The notes under the pieces were generated by a model. It ran no database searches. It was not told the origin of the DNA and saw only the letters and a program-made list of their open reading frames with translations. The position numbers and the translations under genes are program-made. Below, in pieces: positions 11,438-22,262 of a stretch of 64,000 nt of DNA. The first letter of the stretch is position 1. Every line of letters starts with the position of its first letter. The DNA comes from Panthera uncia (Eukaryota; Chordata; Mammalia; Carnivora; Felidae): assembly GCF_023721935.1 (NCBI RefSeq), contig NW_026057577.1:138818431-138882430 (forward strand). Direction: 5' to 3'.

Positions 11438-11625
11438 ACAGAATAATGATTAAGCTTTGCAGTCCAGTCTGGATTGCAGTCTAAGTTCTGGTTTTTAGCC
11501 ACCCTGGCCTTGAGTACACTACCTATTCTTATCTGTAAAACTGAGATCTTGAGGGCACCTATCTCCTAGGGCTCTCGTGAGACAGCCCCAGGCGCATAGC
11601 AAATGCCCAGTTAACAGTGGCTTAT
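11438..11625 (+). mobile_element. MIR SINE relic
   Basis: Plus-strand MIR blocks: acagaataatgattaagctt, cagtctggattgcagtctaa, tcttatctgtaaaactgaga, ctatctcctagggctctcgt and caggcgcatagcaaatgccc. They are in the family order, from tRNA-like head to core to LINE-like tail. Confidence 0.82.
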
Positions 11626-11852
11626 TCATGCAGACAGAGTCAAAGTCCTGCCTTGCCACACGGTTCCTCAATGCAGAATCCAGGATCGTGAATGAGAGAA
11701 CGCCAAGGAGAAGAGGTAACTGACGCCTAGAACAAATGTTTTCTGATGGTTAGGGAACAGGACTCTATTTATACATTCATTGATAATATTCAACCAACAT
11801 GAACTCAGCATCTATGCTAAGGGTTCCCTTGTGATGCTAATATTATCCTAGC

Positions 11853-12220
11853 TTCTCAGTTGTCCATGTGGGTTGCTGTAACAAAAATACCAGAGACTGA
11901 GTGGCTTCAACAACAGACATTGATTTCTCACAGTTCTGGAGGCTGGGAAATCCGGGAGCAAGATGCCGGCAGATTCAGCGTCTGGTGAGAGCCCCGTTGT
12001 CTGATTGCGTCGACGTCGCCCCTCTGTGCTCTCGCTGGTGGAAGAAAGCGAGGGAGTCCTCTGTGGTCTCTTTTATCAGGGTACCATCCCATTCATGAGG
12101 CTTCTACCCTCACTACCTGAGCACCTCCGAAAGGCCCCACTTCCTAATCCAATCACATGGAAGGTTAAGATTTCAACATACACGGTTTGGGGAGGGTACA
12201 CAAACATTCAGTCCCTAACA
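11853..12220 (-). mobile_element. MLT1 solo LTR (ERVL-MaLR)
   Basis: Complement of an MLT1 LTR: ggttgctgtaacaaaaatac, cagttctggaggctgggaaa, gatgccggcagattcagcgt, caccccgaaaggccccact-like text near 12126, and caaacattcagtccctaaca at the end. Length near 370 bp is close to a complete MLT1. No internal MaLR sequence lies beside it, so it is a solo LTR. Confidence 0.88.
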
Positions 12221-12228
12221 CACAGCCG

Positions 12229-12318
12229 TGTTACAGATAAGGAAGTGGGCGTGGTTATGGAGTCGCAAACATTGAGCTGGAATCTGGACCCAGATCTTCT
12301 CACTCCCAGGCTGCCTTC
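12229..12318 (-). mobile_element. MIR fragment
   Basis: Complement of the MIR core with an internal deletion: tgttacagataaggaagtgg, then gagctggaatctggacccag and atcttctcactcccaggctg. It lies directly beside the MLT1 LTR. Confidence 0.6.
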
Positions 12319-12440
12319 CCTTTCTTGGTGAGCTCACCCGTCCTCGTGGCTTTCGATATCATCGACAGGCTTAAGTGGTCCAAACAAACATCTCCAGCTC
12401 AGACTTCTCTGAACTTTCAACTTTGGGATACTGAATATTT

Positions 12441-12930
12441 TGAGCTGTGATCAAAAACAGCAAATACAGGGACAGGCTTTCTCTGAACACCCCTTATCCA
12501 CCGAAAGACGGCTCTTCCAAAAGGAAGTTCCCCGCTGGGAGTTTCATCAACCAGGAAGGATCGACTCTTATCACAGGAGAGGAGACTGGGAGCCTAGGAG
12601 ATACCACACCCAGCAAACTCTGTCACAAACGGTCATACCTCCCATCCCTGCTTCTAAGGGCCCCTTTCTCTTTCCTAAAGATCCTTCACTCCTCCCCTAA
12701 GAAGCCTATACACCCCCCTTCCCTGATTAAAATGGAATTTAGGCCTGAATTCTAAAGCCATCTCTTCGAGTTACTCATTTTCACTCCGTTTCTCCCGTGT
12801 ATCCAAGAGGTACACATGTCAATAGACTTGGTTTGTTTTTTTCCTCTTGTTAATCTGCCTTTTATTCCAGGGGGAACTCAGCCAAGAGCGGGGTACTCAG
12901 GAGGGTAGAGGGAAGATTATTTTCCCTCTC
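12441..12930 (+). mobile_element. ERV1-like solo LTR
   Basis: About 490 bp interrupting an L2. The 3' part has the gammaretroviral-style motif cttgttaatctgccttttat, followed by ggaactcagccaagag and gggtagagggaaga, typical of carnivore ERV1 LTR ends. No gag, pol or env sequence adjoins it, so it is a recombined solo LTR. The edges are set by where L2 stops and resumes. The exact family is not recalled. Confidence 0.7.
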
Positions 12931-13548
12931 GTACGGTGGTGACTCCATTCTTACAGTTTGTTGCACGGGCAAAACTCTGAGTCCAGCCTGGCCCTTCTCC
13001 CACACCTCACATCTAATTGGCCAATACAACCTGTCACTCTGCCCAAACATACACACAGAATCTGATGGCCATCCCTCCCCCCCATCGCCACCTTCCCGGT
13101 TAAAGTCACCACCACCTCTTGCCTGTGTGTGACCACACTGCCCTCTCAGGGTTTCAGGCTCCCAGTCCCGTCACCCCACGACATCTGTTCAACCCCGAAG
13201 TCAGAGTGATCTTATTAAAATATGTTAGGTCCCATCTTCCTCTGGTCAAAACTGCCCAACAGCTCCCCACCTCGTCTCATGACCTATACCCGATCTGTAC
13301 GTGCCCACCCTGCCCCTGTCTGTCTTCCTCTCTAATCCTGCTCTTTCACTCACGCCCCTCTTGCACACTTGCCTTGACTGTGCCGGCACTCTCCCACCTT
13401 CTCTCCTTCCTTCTGTCTGCCGTGCTGTTCCCCATACCCTCCTGGCTTGCTCCCTTTCTCCTTTAAGGTCTTCACTCAAAAGTTAATGTCACCCTGTTCA
13501 GTGGGACTTCTCCTGTCTAAATTTGCAATTGGCACATAAGGATTATCT

Positions 13549-14065
13549 TGAGCCAGAGGCAACTGAGATAAAGCAGACAGAGAGAGAGCTCTCTGCCTCC
13601 CCCATCCACCAAAAAGCAGGGCATAAATTTGCCTGGTGCAGGTGTTCCCCCCACCCCCACCCTGTTCCTGTACCAGGAAGAGGAGAACAATCCTAATCAC
13701 CGGAGACACATCAAGATTGATCTGCATAAACAAATTTTACCCAATAACCTTTCTCTACCATTAGCTTTCCCCATATACTTCCTAGTCACCTGCCCGCAAT
13801 TTATTGGCTCTAAGAGCCCAAACCCCCTTCCCTTTGTTCTTTGTCGCTTCCCCACCGTGTATCCCCTTTTGTCAAAATGGTACGTAAGCCCTTGAGCCTA
13901 ACCACTCGTTCAGATTTTTCACTTCTTTTCTGTGAAGCTCCCGTGCATGTAAAATTAAAAACCTTAAAATGCGTCTGCCTCTTCTTCTGTTAATCAGTCT
14001 TCTGCCTGTTTAGTTCACAGACCCCAGGCACTGAACCTACAGGAAAAGCGTTTTCTTCCCCCACA
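13549..14065 (+). mobile_element. ERV1-like solo LTR, second copy
   Basis: About 515 bp inserted in the same L2. It begins near tgagccagaggcaactgaga and ends near ttttcttcccccaca. The 3' half has atgtaaaattaaaaacctt and ttcttctgttaatcagtctt, matching the R/U5 style of an ERV1 LTR. No internal viral genes are present. It may belong to a family related to the LTR at 12441-12930. Confidence 0.68.
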
Positions 14066-14250
14066 GTCACTTCTAAGGTACCATATATTTTCTTATTGAT
14101 CTTGCTTGTGGTATCTCTCCTTGCACTAGAATGTAAGTTCTATGAAGGCAGAGATCTTTGCCTGTTTTGATTACTACTGTCTCTTTAGCACCCAGAATAT
14201 TGCCCAGCACATAATATAGGCTTAATAAATATTGGTTGAATGAATAAATG

Positions 14251-14663
14251 GAGTACTTTCCCCTACAAACAGTACCTAGGAAGGCAGCCAAGTAAAAACT
14301 CTAGAATTCTAATATTAAGTGAGAGATGTTACAGTCGTAAAAATATTCTTGATCATTGATGGGAGTAGTTAAGACGGCAAAAGTATGGGAAGTAATTCAG
14401 AACACTGGAGTGGAAGCCAACGTGGCTATTTCTATTCTTGGTATCATGCGACCGGGCAGGGCCTCAGGATTCTTGGGACATGGGGGGCGGGAAGGGTAAT
14501 AACTGACATTTTCAGTAGGAAAAATGGTCTCTAAAAAGGAAGAATTTAAAAAAAAAAAACAATTGTATACCAAGGAATTTATCAGAGAATAATTTGGCCA
14601 TTCAGTTAAACTCAAAGGATGAAATGAGAAAATGGAAATGCAACCTGGTCTCGGATGAAGTTC
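14251..14663. other. Unclassified sequence
   Basis: No repeat or gene recognised apart from a short A run near 14549. Confidence 0.4.
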
Positions 14664-14680
14664 AAGATGTATTTGGGCCA

Positions 14681-14901
14681 GGGGCGCCTGGGTGGCTCAG
14701 TCGGTTGAGCGTCCGACTTCGGCCCAGGTCATGATCTCACAGCTTTGTGAGTTCGAGCCCCGCGTCAGGTTCTGTGCTGACGGCTCGGAGCCTGGAGCCT
14801 GCTTTGGATTCTGTGTGTCCCTCTCTCTCTGCCCCTAACCCACTCGCATTCTGTCTCTGTCTCTCTCAAAAATAAATAAACGTTAAAAAAATTTTTTTTA
14901 A
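14681..14901 (+). mobile_element. CAN SINE (felid SINEC type)
   Basis: Near-consensus copy with a perfect 17-bp target-site duplication, aagatgtatttgggcca, at 14664-14680 and 14902-14918. Intact head, B-box-like TTCGAGCCCCGCGTC, CT-rich zone and A-rich tail. Confidence 0.97.
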
Positions 14902-14918
14902 AAGATGTATTTGGGCCA

Positions 14919-16344
14919 AAGTGTCATCTACCATTGTTAGGGGAATTCCCACGAGCTGCAGAAGCTGGGGCTCTGGCCAGTAAGGGATTATCTCCAGGAA
15001 AGTGTTCCCTGAGTGCTTTCCAACCACACCCACTACTACTCAGTGCCCTCCGTAAACCCCGAATGCCGCCTTTTATTGGTGCCAGTTTTCATATTTTTGA
15101 AAAACGCTTTTGCCAGGCAGCTTAGAAACAAGGGAGAAACAGACTTCGGGGGAGGAGCCCCCCCCCATCTACTTCCTCCAAAACTGTGAAACACTGACAC
15201 CTGGCCTGACTTTCAGGCAGAAGCTCCAGGATTTTTCTGTTTCAAAACAAAGCAGAGCAGACTTAGCTCCTGGCTGCTTATAAATCTCGCCAGTGACTCT
15301 TACAAGAGAATAGGCGTATAATGGTTCTTGGCGTCATCTTTTCTCACATTTACACTTTTCTTCATGCGGAAGAAATGATCTGCGATACAGAATATATCGG
15401 TATGCGTTTCCCCACTCAGGACGTTACCTAGAATCTCATCTCTGCTTGGACTTCCTGTTGTAGTTCAGGTACACTATGTTACGGAGGTTGAGATTCAGGA
15501 AGCATAACCTTCCATTTTCTCCTCTCTCTTTCCCATTTGCTTCTTCCTCTCAGCTGGGAGTCTCATTCCAATCAAAGTGCCCGAACAACCAGTTTAGCAA
15601 GTTTTTTGTTTGTTTGTTTGTTTGTTTCCCTTTGGGGACTCCTGGCCGCCCAGCAGTGCTGATCTAGGAGATCAGCTGAGGCAAGGACTTTTTATCTTGT
15701 GGCTCCCGGTGGGAAGTTTTTTGGGACAAACAGAGACTCGGAATAACAGGGGAGGTTGTGTGCAGATTGGCAAAATCCGCTGGATGACCCTCAGAGTTTT
15801 CAACATGCCTGTTACTTGTCTGCCTTCATTACAGTAGCTTTCGCCTGGCTCAGTGTGGGGACAGCCTGTTTGCAAAGGTGAAACGTGACCCCGTAACCAA
15901 TTCTCTGGTGAGTATGAAAACTTTCACTGCCCCCCCCACCCCCGCACTGGGTTTAGCAGGAGGTTTCTGCTAAATTTAATTGAACTAAATAAACTAATCT
16001 AACCCTACTCAATGGCTGAAAAATATAATATAAACCACCCAGGACAATGGTATCACTTTGATATGGTAAAACAACCAATTTCTCTAGCTTTTTCTGCTTA
16101 TCATTTCACTTAACTAGTTCAGAATTGCCGATATTATAAACTTCCTTTTTGGTTACGCTTTTTGGGGGGGGGCTATTTCTGCTCACATCTGCAACAGAGG
16201 TGAATATTTAAATATATCATTTAAAAGTGTATCTTACCCTGCTCGTGTGAGTTATTTCCTTTTATTCAAGTGTTTAAAGGGACACACTCCCAAATATGTT
16301 ACTATGAGCAACGTTATTTTTATCATTATTTTTAACATCATCGA
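14919..16344. other. Unclassified, possibly unique sequence
   Basis: About 1.4 kb with only small simple repeats: a C run near 15161, (TTTG)n at 15602-15627, C-rich sequence near 15930 and a G run near 16163. No gene recognised. The open frames around 15476-15837 run through the (TTTG)n repeat. Confidence 0.42.
15602..15627. repeat. (TTTG)n microsatellite
   Basis: T run followed by repeated TTTG units, about 26 bases. Confidence 0.92.
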
Positions 16345-16356
16345 CATCATTCTTTT

Positions 16357-16579
16357 TCATAGTTTCTTTTTTTTAAGTTTATTTATTTATGTTGAAAGAG
16401 ACAGAGACAGCGTGAATCTGGGAGAGGCAGAGAGAGAGAGAGAGAGGAGACAGAGAATCTCAAATAGGGTCCAAGCACTGTCATTGTGGAGCTGAAGGGG
16501 GTCTCAAACCCACAAGACCCAGAAATCACGACCTGAGCCTAAACCAAGAGTCTATGCTTAACCGATGCAGGCACCCCGG
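16357..16579 (-). mobile_element. CAN SINE, older diverged copy
   Basis: Minus copy with T-rich start, GA-rich sequence and a diverged head complement (ttaaccgatgcaggcacccc). Target-site duplication catcattctttt lies at 16345-16356 and 16580-16591. More substitutions than the near-consensus copies. Confidence 0.9.
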
Positions 16580-16806
16580 CATCATTCTTTTATTCATAAA
16601 TGTTTTACATCCCCAGCATACATAGAAACTTTTAATTTAGTGTTTGTGAAGGTTATTGATAGGCACCTAGAATTCTAGAAGACACACAAAGTTAAGTTCC
16701 AGTTTTCAATGTAAGGACTAGAGAGGTGGGTACCATATTTCAGGAGGATCATGCTTGGATCATTGGTAGACTTGAAGAGAGAGAGTTTTTCACAGAAATG
16801 TTTCTT

Positions 16807-16984
16807 TCTTTTCTTTTTTTTTTTTTTTTGTTTATTTTGAGAGAACAAGCAAGTGGGGGAGGGGCAAAGAGAGAGGGAAAGAGAGAGAATCCCGATGCAG
16901 GGCTTGAACTCACAAACTATGAGATCATGACCTGAGTGGAAATCAAGAGCCAGATGCCTAACCTCCTGAATCATGCAGTCACTC
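16807..16984 (-). mobile_element. CAN SINE, internally shortened copy
   Basis: Minus copy flanked by a perfect 14-bp duplication, cagaaatgtttctt, at 16793-16806 and 16985-16998. It goes straight from gagagagaatcccgatgcag to the head complement, so the usual 'caggctccaggctctgagctgtcagcac' block is missing. The head complement is also diverged. Confidence 0.9.
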
Positions 16985-16998
16985 CAGAAATGTTTCTT

Positions 16999-17444
16999 AC
17001 ATCAGGAAATTCCAGAGGGTTCTTTCAGAGCAGGAATCACCACCGATGAGGGAGATAAACACCACTTCCTGATTGAACTCCACCTGCCATAAAGTGACCA
17101 CTGACATGAGAGACTTGCTCCCCGGATGCTGCATGTCTGCTTGTCATGTTTCCAGAACAGTATGCTCTTCTCCAGTTACCCCTGAAGCTGAAGGTGCAGG
17201 AAGGCAGGCGCTGACATCTGTGAACACTCAGGACATTCTCTCAAATACCAGGTGAAGCCATCCAGAGGGCTTACCCTTTTCCATAAGCATAAGACGAGCA
17301 TGAGCATAGCTCCAAAATTTTCGCATGGATTTACCCAAAATCTAATCATTTTGAACACATGGAAAAATTCCTCGGTAAAGCCTGTTTTAAAACATTTCAA
17401 CCTGCTTCTGCCAAACAAGTAAGAAAATACGTCGAAGCGGTTCT
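16999..17444. other. Unclassified sequence
   Basis: No repeat family or gene recognised. Confidence 0.4.
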
Positions 17445-17534
17445 CAGGGAAACTAAGAGAGAGCAATTACATTAAAATTCCTCCTGAAGCAGGGAAACTA
17501 AGAGAGAGCAATTATATTAAAATTCCTCCTGAAG
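17445..17534. repeat. 45-bp tandem duplication
   Basis: Two adjacent 45-bp units at 17445-17489 and 17490-17534, each starting cagggaaactaagagagagc. They differ at one seen position (attacatt versus attatatt). This looks like a recent local duplication and is not part of a known repeat. Confidence 0.95.
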
Positions 17535-17635
17535 CATATTTAGGTTCTTTACGCAAAGCTTTCCTATCTTTGTTTTCATGGTCAGGAAACAATAGAAAGG
17601 GGCCATAGAAGGATTTTTGTAGCTGGGTTTCCCGC

Positions 17636-17651
17636 GGGGGGGGGGGGGGGG
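17636..17651. repeat. Poly-G tract, 16 bases
   Basis: Sixteen consecutive G residues following cccgc. Prone to sequencing and assembly error. Confidence 0.94.
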
Positions 17652-17842
17652 CCCAGGGATGACCTCATTTACGTATCAGGTCGATTTGAAAATCAAAAAG
17701 ATGCCTTGCCCCAACAGGGCCTGCCATCTGGTTGTTAAGCCAGCCCTCCACCACTGTCCTTATTGTTCATGTTTTGATTTCATCTGTATTCATTTGGTGC
17801 CAAGGCAGAACCCTGTGGTTAGGTCACATAGGACAATACGAT

Positions 17843-18064
17843 CAAGGTGTCTAACACTTATAGAGCAATTCGCTCCGAGCCAAGTTCTGCCAGATTCTGT
17901 TCAGAGCCTTTGGCCTGTGTAATCGGGGTCTACCCTCTTTGCAACCTAAGAAGTAAGTATTGCTAATGCCATCCCCATTTTACAGAGGAGAAAACTGAAG
18001 CAAAAGAAGGAGAAATGACTTGCCCAAACCCTCAGGGTGTGAATGTCACAGCCAGCCTCTGAGC
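17843..18064 (-). mobile_element. MIR SINE relic
   Basis: Long complement of MIR: gtctaacacttatagagcaa, the 'gttctgccagattctgttca' block, aagaagtaagtattgctaat, gccatccccattttacagag, gagaaaactgaagcaaaaga and gacttgcccaaaccctcagg. The blocks are in family order. Confidence 0.82.
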
Positions 18065-19150
18065 CACCCCCTTTTCACTTAGGGCGACATACCCAGAAAA
18101 GCATAAGGGGAAGGAACAGAAGTCTTCCTATTTGATTTTCAAACTTTCAGATATTCTACATATTCAACCTTTCACTTATAAAAACTTACTACATCTTCAT
18201 ATTCCCTGGGTTGTCCCAGGGAGTAACATACCATCCCACTTCAGCTAAAGAATTGTCATTTCAGAAAAAAAGGTTTCGAACTGACGTTAGTGATCTATTC
18301 CACTCAAATACATTGCTCAACAACGTACTTTGCCTTCGATGCTCAGTGTGGGAGAATAAAACGTCAGTTTCACCCAAAAGTAGAATTCATTCACGCACAG
18401 TTTTATGAAATTCCAGAAATGGAAAGTATGCCAGCATGAGTTGCAAACTCCTGGTGTGTTTAAGGAAAAATACAAGTTGTTTCCACTGTTGGGAAATAAT
18501 CGACTTTAGTTAATAAACACAACAGTGTATGTAAGGCTTGATCACCGCCCGGCTTTCTGGGGAAAAACCCCTACAAAGCGTTTTGTTACCTTTCCTTTTC
18601 TCTTCAGACGGAAAATTCTACTTCCTCAGTATTTCTAGTGTAACTTTCGCATCCTGACAGTACAATCAGCAGCCTTATAGTCCAATATCAAGTGGTGACA
18701 GGACTTTTTCATGTCCCAGAGAAAAAGAGTCCAGCACTTTCTGCGTGAAAAGTTGCTTTGAAGGACCCGTGCTATTTCACGCAGATGCATGAAGTTTAAC
18801 GTTCACGTCTCCTTGAGCCAGGAAGCACTAAACTTAAAACAGAATTTTTATCTATAGGTTTTAGATCTGATAAGGTGTTCGGTTTTCCCACGCCTTCACA
18901 GCTGCCTTGTTTCCAGTAACACTGCTGTGCAGGTTTCCACAAGAATCCCAAAGCTTTGAAACAAAACTTGGCCTCCGCGTGGCGGCCGTGAACTGCAGCG
19001 TGAGGTCATGCTATTGTTGACAGCGGTTACTTCCGCAAATAGGAATTTGTATTCGACCTTGTTCTGCATTGTTCTTCAAGGGTCAACAAAACGTGCGGTG
19101 AGCATTTTTTTTTGAACTGTCATCATTCAAACACGTTATTCAAATCCACT
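18065..19150. other. Unclassified, possibly unique sequence
   Basis: About 1.1 kb with no recognised repeat. It contains a perfect short inverted repeat, CCCTGGG-ttgt-CCCAGGG, near 18204-18221. The part from 18530 to 19110 is balanced in base composition and lacks repeats, so it is a candidate for conserved non-coding sequence. No coding signal seen. Confidence 0.4.
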
Positions 19151-19228
19151 CATTCATTTGTAAGCTCCTTGAGGGCAAGAACCAGTTTTGCTCTGCCCCT
19201 GGTCTTTGTATCCTTCCTGGACTCAGCC
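19151..19228 (+). mobile_element. L2 3'-end fragment
   Basis: The L2 tail signature is visible: catttgtaagctccttgagg, gcaagaaccagttttg, then gtctttgtatccttcctgga. Short and diverged. Confidence 0.6.
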
Positions 19229-20204
19229 ATAGACGCTAATTAAAAATGCACGCACGCACACACACGTATACAAATGTTTACAGTTGAAGTGATCAGAGTA
19301 AATTAAATAGACCCCTCTCATTATGATGGAATGGAAGGGAGCTCAAAGGGAGGAGACCGAGCACTTAGAAGATCATTAGATCACTCCAGGCAAGTACTGT
19401 AGGAGCCAGGGATTGGGAAAAGTAGCCACGGAGTTTAACCGGACACTCCAGCTGCAGAGCCACTTTGTTATCCTGCCTTAGCTTGGGCAACACGCCTAGG
19501 AAATTACAATTAATGAGAAAACAAGTTACCATGCTTAATTTTTAGATCTTCCCAATTTTTTACATATTCTATTCTAAAGTTGGACGAAAGTTTATTAAGC
19601 TTTGTTGTTTTATTCTCTTACGTGTCTTCTTGAGTAATTCATCATCGCACTTCACCTAAAGGTTTTCAATTTGGGAAACATAAAACAAATAAAAAGCAGC
19701 GATTTACCCCGTTAGTAGTCTATTCCAATTAAAGTGTCCTAGGGAAATGCTGAGGAGGTACAATGGATGGGATGAGGGGTTGGCTGGAAGAAGGGTATAA
19801 AACAGAGAGAGATACAGAAACACAGGGAAAGAGACAGAAAGCAAGGACCTGCTTCTCCTTTCCCATAAGATTGGCCGTGATTGTTGGGGTCAGCTCTTCA
19901 GTTGATGCCACTGGCATTATATTTTATCACTGTGTAGTTTTGTCGCTCCAGATATTTCTGAAATGCTCCAAACAGTCCTGATCAAGCTAAAAAAAACATC
20001 GTGTGTTACACAGCAAACTGAGATATGTCCTAACAACCTAGACCACCTCTCACAGAGCTGTTTGCTTGCTGTCATTGCTAAGAAATATTGTGGATGACCC
20101 AACTGATCAACCTGCCATACTGAAGTCTGACGATCAACTCAAAATCATAAGCCTTAATCCTAACAGGTTTGAATTCGAGATGGCATACCGCCTTTTCTAT
20201 GTTA
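19229..20204. other. Unclassified sequence with short (CA)n
   Basis: A small mixed (GCAC)/(CA) run near 19246-19265. No other recognised repeat and no gene. Confidence 0.4.
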
Positions 20205-20222
20205 GTATGTTAGTACATCTTT

Positions 20223-20431
20223 TTTTTTTAATGTTTATTTATTTTTGAGAGAGAGAGAGACAGAGCGTGAGCAGAGGAGGGGCAGAGAGAGAGGGAGTCA
20301 CAGAATCTGAAGCAGGCTCCAGGCTCTGGACTGCCAGCACAGAGCCAGATGCAAGGCTCCAACTCATGAACCGCGAGATCGTGACCTGAGCCGAAGTTGG
20401 ACGTTTAACCAACTGAGCTACCCAGGTGCCC
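20223..20431 (-). mobile_element. CAN SINE (felid SINEC type)
   Basis: Minus copy with T-rich start, GA-rich stretch and head complement ending gctacccaggtgcc. An 18-bp duplication (gtatgttagtacatcttt at 20205-20222; gtatgttactgcatcttt at 20432-20449) differs at two bases. Confidence 0.95.
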
Positions 20432-20449
20432 GTATGTTACTGCATCTTT

Positions 20450-21357
20450 AATTCGAGCTCATAAGAGTTCAGCTTTCACACGGAGCTGCAAAATTAGCTA
20501 ACTAAATAAGTGTTCAAGATAAAGCAGTAACCTGACCCTCAATAGAATTTTCCATGATAAGCCTGCTTTGAAATGGCTGCAAGACCATCCATCTGATACC
20601 AAGTTCTGCCCAAGAATCCCTCTGGTTTTAAAAATACCAGCACTTACAAATGTTTGTTTATCTACCACCAGTTTGAGATGCCCATATTTCAACTTCTACA
20701 TCCTCACAGAACAGAAAGAAAAATCTTCTCTTTCCCACATGAGTCCACACTTCTTAGAACGTGACTGCTTCTTTCTGCAGCCAAAACAAACTCTGGTTCC
20801 AAAGGAGAGTATGGCCTTTGGGGCTTGTTCCCACCCCTATTTATTTGAAGACATAAAATGTGTATCTGGTACTTTGCTTTGAGCCTTAGTGAACACCTAT
20901 ACATCATGGGTCCGCTGGAAATCTGTGCTCACGGCGTGTCATGAAAGGTGTGTGCAGATGGGCCAGCAAGGAGCTGCTGTGCACACGCATATTACACAGT
21001 CTCTTCTCCACTGTTCTTGCAGATTCCATTTACAAAACACAAGTTCAAAGACAAATTTCTTTCAGAACTTCAGGATGACAACCACAGAACATCTAATCAA
21101 GCATGATGCCCTTCTGAGCATGGGGCTCTGAGGGACCGCACAGGTCACACATGCCCAGGAAGCTGGCCCTGGGACAATATGGATATAGAAGTCGGGGGAT
21201 ACATGAAAGGCTCACTCCAGAAATGTAACGGTATTGAGAAGACAAGTGTCATCCATCTTGCCCAAGTCACAAGTCTCCCACGTCTACCAAAACAGCATAT
21301 GGATTCCAGAAGATGATATTAACTGAAGTGGGAATGGAAAGAAATAACACGTGACCC
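20450..21357. other. Unclassified sequence
   Basis: No recognised repeat. The frame at 20568-20882 (104 codons) is open but has no known domain or splice context. Confidence 0.4.
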
Positions 21358-21372
21358 AAAGACCAAGTTCTA

Positions 21373-21598
21373 GGGGCGCCTGGGTGGCTCAGTCGGTTAA
21401 GCGTCTGACTTCAGCTCATGTCATGCTCTCATACTCTGTGAGTTCGAGCCCCACGTCGGGCTCTGTGCTGACAGCTCAGAGCCTGGAGCCTGCTTTGGAT
21501 TCTGTGTCTCCCTCTCTCTCTGCCCCTGCCCTGCTCATGCTCTGTCTCTGTCTCAAAAATAAATAAAAACATTTTTTAAAATGTTTAAAAAAAAAAAA
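21373..21598 (+). mobile_element. CAN SINE (felid SINEC type)
   Basis: Near-consensus copy starting GGGGCGCCTGGGTGGCTCAG, with a long A-rich tail. A perfect 15-bp duplication, aaagaccaagttcta, lies at 21358-21372 and 21599-21613. Confidence 0.97.
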
Positions 21599-21613
21599 AA
21601 AGACCAAGTTCTA

Positions 21614-22262
21614 GCTATGTGTTGTAACATGCTACCTAAAATACGTGGCTTCAAACCATTTTATTGGTCCCTGGGTCACCATGTGGAGGGCCATTTATTG
21701 ACATGAAACTTGCTCCTTGTATGGTTACATGATCCAGAAATAAAATTCTATTGTGTTTGAGTCATATATACATGTGCATATGCATATGTATATGTATATG
21801 TGTATATGTGTGCATGTATATATATGCATATGTATATGTATATATACATGTATATGTATATGTGTGTATGTGTATATATACAATGAGAGAGAAAGAGAAA
21901 GAGAGGAATTTGGGCAAGATTTGGCTGGGACATTCTTTAGTCCCTTATGGCACTGACCAGGGTCACTAGGTGGGATTCAGCTGCCACAGAATTGGACTGG
22001 ATGGTTTCTCAGATACCTGGGACTTTTCCACATGGCTCCAGCAGCATAGCCGGACTTCCTCCAGGGCAGCTCGGGGCTCTAAGAGCAAGTGTTCCAAGCG
22101 CCAGGAAGAGCAAGCTGTCAGTTTCTTAGGGCCTGGGCTTGAAAACTGGCACAGCATCACAGTTTCAATACCTTATTGGCCGGAGCAATCACAGAGCCTG
22201 CCCAGATTCAAGAGAGGCAACGTCAACCCGCCTCCTGATGGGCGGAAAATCTGCACCCTTCT
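21614..22262. mobile_element. Old LTR-like interspersed repeat, family uncertain
   Basis: The left part (aaaatacgtggcttcaaacc, attttattggtccctgggtc) and the right part (gggcctgggcttgaaaactg, gagcctgcccagattcaaga, cctcctgatgggcggaa) resemble one common mammalian repeat carrying 'cttagtggcttaaaacaac' and 'cccagattcaaggggagggg'. I cannot name the family with certainty. A purine-pyrimidine microsatellite (21763-21882) sits inside. Confidence 0.5.
21763..21882. repeat. 120-nt alternating pyrimidine-purine microsatellite
   Basis: Every base from 21763 to 21882 alternates pyrimidine and purine, built from TA, TG and CA steps. It is followed by a GA-rich stretch to about 21905. This is the sequence class that can adopt Z-DNA or cruciform structures. 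It creates false open frames of alternating Tyr, Ile, Val, Met, His and Cys. Confidence 0.96.

Larger units (their letters stand above)
12328..14250 (+). mobile_element. L2 LINE 3' region, interrupted by two LTRs
   Basis: Three L2 pieces in consensus order: 12328-12440 (cgtggctttcgatatcatcg, ctccagctcagacttctctg), 12931-13548 (tggtgactccattcttacag through cttcactcaaaagttaatgt), and 14066-14250 (ccatatattttcttattgat, actagaatgtaagttctatg, taataaatattggttgaatg). The breaks at 12441-12930 and 13549-14065 are filled by retroviral-type solo LTRs. The L2 coding frame is decayed. Confidence 0.85.

Noticed and set aside
12441..14065. A provirus bounded by the two LTR-like blocks
   Set aside because: The sequence between them is L2, with no viral genes, so they are separate solo LTRs.
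18204..18221. Short perfect inverted repeat CCCTGGG-ttgt-CCCAGGG as a terminator
   Set aside because: Bacterial-type terminators do not apply here, and a 7-bp stem is expected by chance in 64 kb.
21748..21969. Three frames of Tyr/Ile/Val/Met/His/Cys repeats
   Set aside because: They are translations of the alternating purine-pyrimidine microsatellite.
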